From Paraburkholderia sp. ZP32-5 (GTDB lineage: Bacteria > Pseudomonadota > Gammaproteobacteria > Burkholderiales > Burkholderiaceae), in NCBI RefSeq assembly GCF_021390495.1, contig NZ_JAJEJP010000001.1, positions 3,720,001 through 3,784,000 on the forward strand: 64,000 nt of DNA, in the 5' to 3' direction. Shown piece after piece: positions 59,535 through 64,000 of the stretch (position 1 is the stretch's first letter; every line of letters begins with the position of its first letter). Under the pieces are notes generated by a model. The model was not told where the DNA came from. It did no database searches and was given only the letters and a program-made list of their open reading frames with translations. A program made the translations under genes and the position numbers.

Positions 59535-59930
59535 TCAGTCGCCGTTCTGCTCGCGCTCGCGGCTCTTGCGCAGCGCCTTTTCCTCGATGCCCGACAAACC
59601 TTCGCGGCGCTCCAGTTCGGCCACCACATCGGCCGGGCTCAGATCGAAATGCGACAGCATCACGAGGCAATGAAACCACAGGTCCGCGACCTCCCCGACC
59701 AGCGCCTTCGGCGCGCCGCCCTGGCGCACGTCCTTCGCGGCCAGCACGACTTCGGTGGCTTCTTCGCCGATCTTTTTCAGCACCGCGTCGTCGCCCTTGT
59801 GGAACAGGCGCGACACGTACGAGAGGTCCGGATCGCCGCCCTTGCGGCTATCGATCACAGCAGCGAGGCGCAGCAGCGTGTCGAGCGTGGAAGCGTCGGC
59901 GGACGACGGATTTTGCGTGGATTGCGTCAT
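59535..59930 (-). CDS. hisE: Phosphoribosyl-ATP pyrophosphatase
   Basis: Second step of histidine synthesis: phosphoribosyl-ATP to phosphoribosyl-AMP plus pyrophosphate. A 131-residue all-helical MazG-fold protein; the metal-binding acidic motif is GEEATE (55-60) and [15 protein letters not shown] the second helix. Its ATG overlaps the hisI stop by four bases (ATGA). Confidence 0.95.
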   Translation of the reverse strand: MTQSTQNPSSADASTLDTLLRLAAVIDSRKGGDPDLSYVSRLFHKGDDAVLKKIGEEATEVVLAAKDVRQGGAPKALVGEVADLWFHCLVMLSHFDLSPADVVAELERREGLSGIEEKALRKSREREQNGD

Positions 59931-60337
59931 TTGTAGATGTGTTCGGGGTCTTTCAGCACGGGATCGACGGCCTGCCAGTCACCATCGTCCACCGAGCCTT
60001 CGAATTTCTGGAAAAAGCACGAATGGCGGCCGGTGTGGCACGCGATGCCCGACACCTGCTCGACCTTCAACAGCACGACGTCCTCGTCGCAATCGAGCCG
60101 CACTTCATGCACGTGCTGCACGTGGCCCGACTCTTCGCCCTTGAACCACAGGCGCTGGCGCGAGCGCGAGAAATACACCGCGCGGCCGGTTTCGACAGTT
60201 TTCGCCAACGCCTCGCGGTTCATCCACGCGAACATCAGCACGTCGTTCGTCGATGCTTCCTGCGCGATCACCGGCACGAGGCCGTTCGCGTCCCACTTCA
60301 CCTTGTCGAGCCAGTTCACTGCCGAGGGATTCGTCAC
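59927..60337 (-). CDS. hisI: Phosphoribosyl-AMP cyclohydrolase
   Basis: Third step of histidine synthesis, opening the adenine ring. 136 residues; metal-binding DCDED (82-86), zinc-binding Cys100 and Cys107 in CHTGRHSC and the WMNREAL segment are all present. One base separates its start from the hisF stop and the hisE start overlaps its own stop, so the three are tightly coupled. Confidence 0.96.
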   Translation of the reverse strand: MTNPSAVNWLDKVKWDANGLVPVIAQEASTNDVLMFAWMNREALAKTVETGRAVYFSRSRQRLWFKGEESGHVQHVHEVRLDCDEDVVLLKVEQVSGIACHTGRHSCFFQKFEGSVDDGDWQAVDPVLKDPEHIYK

Positions 60338-60338
60338 G

Positions 60339-61112
60339 TTACAACCTCACCGAAATGCCCTGGTCGGCCATGAAGCGCTTGGCCTCGCCGACCGTATATT
60401 CGCCATAGTGGAAGATGCTCGCGGCAAGCACCGCATCCGCGTGACCGTCCTTGATGCCGTCGGCCAGATGCTGCAGGTTGCCGACGCCGCCCGACGCGAT
60501 CACCGATACCGGCACCGCGTCCGATACCGCGCGTGTCAGCGCGAGATCGAAGCCGCTCTTGGTGCCGTCGCGATCCATGCTGGTCAGCAGGATTTCGCCG
60601 GCGCCGAGTTCGGCCATCTTGCGCGCCCATTCGATCGCATCGAGCCCAGTCGCTTTGCGACCGCCGTGCGTGAACACTTCCCAGCGCGGCGTTTCACCAT
60701 GGGCCGACACGCGCTTCGCGTCGATCGCGACGACGATGCACTGCGAGCCGTATTTGTCGGTGGCGTCCTTAACGAGCTGCGGATTCGCGACCGCCGACGA
60801 GTTCATGCTGATCTTGTCCGCGCCGGCGTTGAGCAGGCGCCGCACGTCTTCGACCGCGCGCACGCCGCCGCCGACCGTCAACGGAATGAACACCTGCGAG
60901 GCGACCGCTTCGATGATCGGCAGGATCAGATCGCGCTGATCCGAGGTCGCGGTGATGTCGAGAAAGGTCAGTTCGTCGGCGCCCTGATCGTCGTAACGGC
61001 GCGCGATTTCGACCGGATCTCCGGCGTCGCGCAGCTCGACGAAATTGACGCCCTTGACCACCCGGCCAGCGGTGACGTCGAGACAGGGGATGATGCGTTT
61101 AGCTAGAGCCAT
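60339..61112 (-). CDS. hisF: Imidazole glycerol phosphate synthase subunit HisF
   Basis: Cyclase subunit that, with HisH, makes imidazole glycerol phosphate and AICAR. TIM barrel of 257 residues; catalytic Asp12 in IPCLDV and the second Asp in IVVAIDAKR, with phosphate loops VIASGGVG and [14 protein letters not shown] at 61112 ([10 protein letters not shown]) is the standard start. Preceded by a 301-base gap to hisA. Confidence 0.97.
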   Translation of the reverse strand: MALAKRIIPCLDVTAGRVVKGVNFVELRDAGDPVEIARRYDDQGADELTFLDITATSDQRDLILPIIEAVASQVFIPLTVGGGVRAVEDVRRLLNAGADKISMNSSAVANPQLVKDATDKYGSQCIVVAIDAKRVSAHGETPRWEVFTHGGRKATGLDAIEWARKMAELGAGEILLTSMDRDGTKSGFDLALTRAVSDAVPVSVIASGGVGNLQHLADGIKDGHADAVLAASIFHYGEYTVGEAKRFMADQGISVRL

Positions 61113-61413
61113 GATCGTGCAATTCTGCCAATACCGCTGATGAGGCCGCTCGCCACGGAGCAAGCGGCACGGTGTCGGCGCGACAGAGCGGCTCAGCCGC
61201 GTCGCGCCGCGAAAGGAGTTTCGGCCGGGTGCCGGTAGAACGTTGCGCGCATCGTGAGTGACGCGCGCTCCGCTTGTAGCCACCTTCGCCTGATTGCCGC
61301 GGGCCTGCGGACAGCTGGCGCCAACCAAAGTCAGCGCAGCACCGCTATCAAAGCTATCTCACGAAGCCGGTGCGTGAGCCCAATTCAACCAGCCGACGCA
61401 CAGCGCCACTGCA
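61113..61413. other. Gene-free gap between hisA and hisF
   Basis: 301 bases inside the his cluster with no gene. Repetitive GC-rich text but no clean hairpin or promoter seen. These genes are often closely spaced in relatives. Confidence 0.5.
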
Positions 61414-62166
61414 TCAAGCGTCGTCCGATTCGCGCAGCCGGTCCGCGAGCGTTTGCGCCGCCGCGAAGTCGAGGTCGCCCGAATAGATCGCGCGGCCGCA
61501 GATCACGCCTTCGATGCCTTCGTCTTCGACTTCGCACAGCGACTCGATGTCCGCGAGATTCGACAGGCCGCCGCTCGCGATCACCGGAATCTTCACCGCG
61601 CGCGCGAGGCGCACCGTCGCTTCGATATTGATGCCTTGCAGCATGCCGTCGCGGCCGATGTCGGTATAGATGATCGATTCGCAGCCGTAGTCCTCGAACT
61701 TGCGCGCGAGGTCGGCCACTTCGTGGCCGGTCAGCTTGCTCCAGCCGTCGGTCGCGACCTTGCCGTCTTTCGCGTCGAGACCGACGATGATGTGGCCGCC
61801 GAACGCGGTGCACGCGTCCTGCAGAAAGCCGGGATTCTTCACCGCCGCCGTACCGATAATCACGTACGACAGGCCGTCGTCCAGATAGCGCTCGATCGTG
61901 TTCAGGTCGCGGATGCCGCCACCCAGTTGCACGGGGATCCGGCCGGCCACTTCATCCAGGATCGCGCGGATGGCATCGCCGTTCCTAGGCTTGCCGGCAA
62001 ACGCGCCGTTCAGATCGACCAGATGGAGACGCCGCGCGCCGCGCTCGACCCAATGTCGGGCCATTGCCGCCGGTTCCTCGGAGAAAATCGTCGCCTGGTC
62101 CATATCGCCTTGTTTGAGGCGTACACACTGACCATCTTTCAGGTCGATGGCGGGAATCAGCAGCAT
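61414..62166 (-). CDS. hisA: Phosphoribosylformimino-AICAR ribotide isomerase
   Basis: Fourth histidine step, an Amadori rearrangement. TIM barrel of 250 residues; catalytic Asp8 in IPAIDLKDG, the second catalytic Asp in YTDIGRDGM, phosphate motifs VQLGGGIRD and IASGGLSNL, and the C-terminal [11 protein letters not shown]. Between hisH and hisF. Confidence 0.97.
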   Translation of the reverse strand: MLLIPAIDLKDGQCVRLKQGDMDQATIFSEEPAAMARHWVERGARRLHLVDLNGAFAGKPRNGDAIRAILDEVAGRIPVQLGGGIRDLNTIERYLDDGLSYVIIGTAAVKNPGFLQDACTAFGGHIIVGLDAKDGKVATDGWSKLTGHEVADLARKFEDYGCESIIYTDIGRDGMLQGINIEATVRLARAVKIPVIASGGLSNLADIESLCEVEDEGIEGVICGRAIYSGDLDFAAAQTLADRLRESDDA

Positions 62167-62347
62167 AGCAATCGGGTGTTGTCTGGGAGTGGGTTGAAGG
62201 TCGGCGGCAGCGGCTGGTCAGCCAGCCCGCCAAAACGCCGTTTCGCTAGTTTAGTACAACTCTTTCGGCGCTCCAGCGGGGCGCCGGTCTGCAGCCAGGC
62301 CGTCGCGGCACGCTCGTGGCGCGCGGCAACGGAATGAAGAAAAGCGT

Positions 62348-62989
62348 TCACGGGTTCCAGTGCACGAAGTTGCGATACACGCGCAAGCCCGCTTCGGCGC
62401 TCTTTTCAGGGTGAAATTGAGTGGCGAAGATGTTATCCCGTGCTACCGCCGACGTAAACGCCAAGCCATACACCGTTTCGCCCGACGTATGCGCGGGATT
62501 GTCCGGCACCACGTAATAGCTGTGCACGAAGTAGAAGAATGCATTGTCGGCAACGCCATCCCACAGAGGATGGTTCTGCGCCTGGCGCACGCGATTCCAG
62601 CCCATCTGCGGGACCTTGAAGCGCGAGCCGTCGTCCTGCACCTGGCCTTCGAGTTCGAAGCGCACAACCTTGCCGGGCAGCAGACCGAGACCCGGCGTGT
62701 CGCCTTCCGCGCTCCAGTCGAACAGCATCTGTTCGCCGACGCACACACCCATCAGCGGTTTGCTGCGCGACGCCTCGACGACCGCTTCCTGCAAGCCGGA
62801 TGCACCGAGACTGCGCATGCAATCGGGCATCGCGCCTTGACCGGGCAGCACGACGCGGTCGGCCGCGCGGATCGCTTCCGGCTTATCGACGATCGCCACG
62901 TCCGCTTCCGGTGCGGCCTGGCGCAAAGCCTGGGCCACCGAACGCAGGTTGCCCATTCCGTAATCCACAATCGCTATCGAAGTTTTCAT
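62348..62989 (-). CDS. hisH: Imidazole glycerol phosphate synthase subunit HisH
   Basis: Glutaminase subunit that feeds ammonia to HisF. 213 residues, class I glutamine amidotransferase fold: nucleophile Cys83 in GVCVGEQ and His193 with Glu195 in FHPEKS. ATG at 62989 ([14 protein letters not shown]) is the family start; another six codons upstream is possible. The Gly-Glu after Cys differs from the common GMQ. Confidence 0.95.
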   Translation of the reverse strand: MKTSIAIVDYGMGNLRSVAQALRQAAPEADVAIVDKPEAIRAADRVVLPGQGAMPDCMRSLGASGLQEAVVEASRSKPLMGVCVGEQMLFDWSAEGDTPGLGLLPGKVVRFELEGQVQDDGSRFKVPQMGWNRVRQAQNHPLWDGVADNAFFYFVHSYYVVPDNPAHTSGETVYGLAFTSAVARDNIFATQFHPEKSAEAGLRVYRNFVHWNP

Positions 62990-63148
62990 TTCAAGTTTGG
63001 CCGCCATGCCATTGATCCATCGATACCGGCGCGCGGCGTCGAACGACGGTTGCAGGTTCGCGCGGCGCTGCCGGATGGATCGCTAAAGGTGAGTGGCGTG
63101 AAGACGCTAGAGGCGATGAAAGACGATTAGAGGCTCGTTGAAGACCTG

Positions 63149-63736
63149 TTAAAGACTGCCCTTGGTCGACGGAATCTGTCCGGCCGCGCGCTCGTCGAGT
63201 TCGACAGCCATGCGCAGTGCGCGCCCGAACGCCTTGAACACCGTTTCGAGCTGATGGTGCGCGTTGATGCCGCGCAGATTGTCGATATGCAGCGTGACGC
63301 CCGCGTGGTTCACGAAACCGCGGAAGAATTCGATCGACAGGTCGACGTCGAACGTGCCGATACGCGCGCGTGTGAACGGGACGTGGAATTCGAGGCCCGG
63401 ACGGCCGGAAAAGTCGATCACGACGCGCGACAGCGCTTCGTCGAGCGGCACGTAGGAATGGCCATAGCGGCGAATACCCTTGCGATCGCCGATCGCCTTC
63501 GCCACCGCCTGACCGAGCGTGATGCCGGTGTCTTCGACCGTATGGTGGTCGTCGATGTGCAGGTCGCCATGCGCTTCGATGTCGAGGTCAAACAGCCCGT
63601 GACGGGCGATCTGGTCGAGCATGTGATCCAGGAACGGCACACCGGTGGCCAGCTTCTGCTGACCGGTGCCGTCCAGGTTGATCTTCACACGGATCTGCGT
63701 TTCGCTGGTGTTGCGAACGACTTCCGCAAGGCGCAT
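63149..63736 (-). CDS. hisB: Imidazoleglycerol-phosphate dehydratase (monofunctional)
   Basis: Dehydrates imidazole glycerol phosphate with manganese. The 195-residue protein lacks the phosphatase domain fused in E. coli HisB. Metal ligands lie in [10 protein letters not shown] (63-70) and the similar INAHHQLET near the C-terminus, the duplicated HisB pattern. ATG at 63736 ([10 protein letters not shown]) fits the family length. Confidence 0.97.
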   Translation of the reverse strand: MRLAEVVRNTSETQIRVKINLDGTGQQKLATGVPFLDHMLDQIARHGLFDLDIEAHGDLHIDDHHTVEDTGITLGQAVAKAIGDRKGIRRYGHSYVPLDEALSRVVIDFSGRPGLEFHVPFTRARIGTFDVDLSIEFFRGFVNHAGVTLHIDNLRGINAHHQLETVFKAFGRALRMAVELDERAAGQIPSTKGSL

Positions 63737-63851
63737 GGTAATTCCTCGAATCTGGCTAGAAAGCGCTAGTAAGTGTGGGGTGGAAAAACGGCGGACCGTT
63801 CGATACTTCGGATCCGTGTACCGGATCAATGCCGCGAATCAGTGCTGCAAA

Positions 63852-64000
63852 TCAGCGCAGCACCAGTTTCAGCCCGGCGAGCAACTGGGCGTTTTCTTCC
63901 GGCGAACCGACGGTCAAACGCACACAATTGGCCAGCGATGCATGCATTTTACTCACGTTTTTGATCAGAACCCGCGCGGTTAGCAGGGTTTCGAACAGCA
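63852..64000 (-). CDS. hisC: Histidinol-phosphate aminotransferase (3' end only)
   Basis: Only the last 48 or so codons are in the window. The tail ([26 protein letters not shown]) matches the C-terminus of HisC, including the [10 protein letters not shown] segment with the phosphate-contact Arg. The PLP lysine and most of the protein lie beyond the edge. Position before hisB is the usual one. Confidence 0.85.
   Translation of the reverse strand, partial: LFETLLTARVLIKNVSKMHASLANCVRLTVGSPEENAQLLAGLKLVLR

Noticed and set aside
62348..63007. HisH as defective because GVCVGEQ differs from GICLGMQ
   Set aside because: The nucleophile Cys and the His/Glu pair are intact and the variation is outside the catalytic residues.

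Overview
The window looks like a chromosome segment of a Burkholderiaceae bacterium, most likely Paraburkholderia or Burkholderia. The evidence is high G+C, gene order trpD-trpC-CYTH-ung, the run sspB-sspA-petCBA-nif3-htrA-tatCBA-hinT-hisEIFAHBC typical of Burkholderiales, and protein features of that group (monofunctional HisB, 206-residue Rieske protein). The genus is inferred from order and sequence style, not from a database search.

Layout. 1-10.4 kb is housekeeping: the end of trpD, trpC, a CYTH phosphatase, ung, azoR, an M61 peptidase with PDZ, dsbC, a UbiH-type hydroxylase and ychF. 10.5-15.2 kb is an accessory block: Asp/Glu racemase, MFS transporter and MlrC-like M81 metallopeptidase read leftward, with a divergent LysR regulator. 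15.3-20 kb holds the ugpBAEC glycerol-3-phosphate ABC transporter and a small DUF3761 protein. 20-32.4 kb holds ettA, an AsmA/DUF748-like protein, a HAD hydrolase, an aminopeptidase P, a small membrane protein, an atypical response regulator, hemA-prfA-prmC-grxD, a decayed ubiX and an extradiol dioxygenase. 32.6-43.7 kb is a mixed region with an APC permease and its structured leader, a cold shock protein, a YegD-like Hsp70, two MFS transporters, a nitroreductase, a TetR regulator with twin operators, DUF1415 and DUF1059 proteins and a methyltransferase. 43.9-47.4 kb carries a G-rich heptamer minisatellite, a BaiN-like flavoprotein, a second methyltransferase and a pair of direct repeats. 47.4-50 kb has one large Tat-exported GH28 polygalacturonase. 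50.1-64 kb is tRNA-Thr(TGT), sspB/sspA, cytochrome bc1 (petABC), nif3, htrA, tatABC, hinT and the histidine cluster hisE-I-F-A-H-B-C, cut at the right edge inside hisC.

Genes working together. petA (Rieske) and the GH28 enzyme both carry twin-arginine-like N-termini, and tatABC lies in the same window. hemA, prfA, prmC and grxD are consecutive; PrmC methylates the release factor encoded just before it. The his genes form one leftward cluster covering most of the pathway. The racemase-MFS-M81 block looks like a small uptake-and-hydrolysis module, and its substrate is unknown. No CRISPR array, intact insertion sequence, prophage or rRNA was seen. The most unusual items are the ubiX remnant, the 14-unit G-quadruplex-type minisatellite, the receiver domain lacking its phosphorylatable aspartate, the hairpin-rich permease leader and the duplicated element near 47.0 kb.
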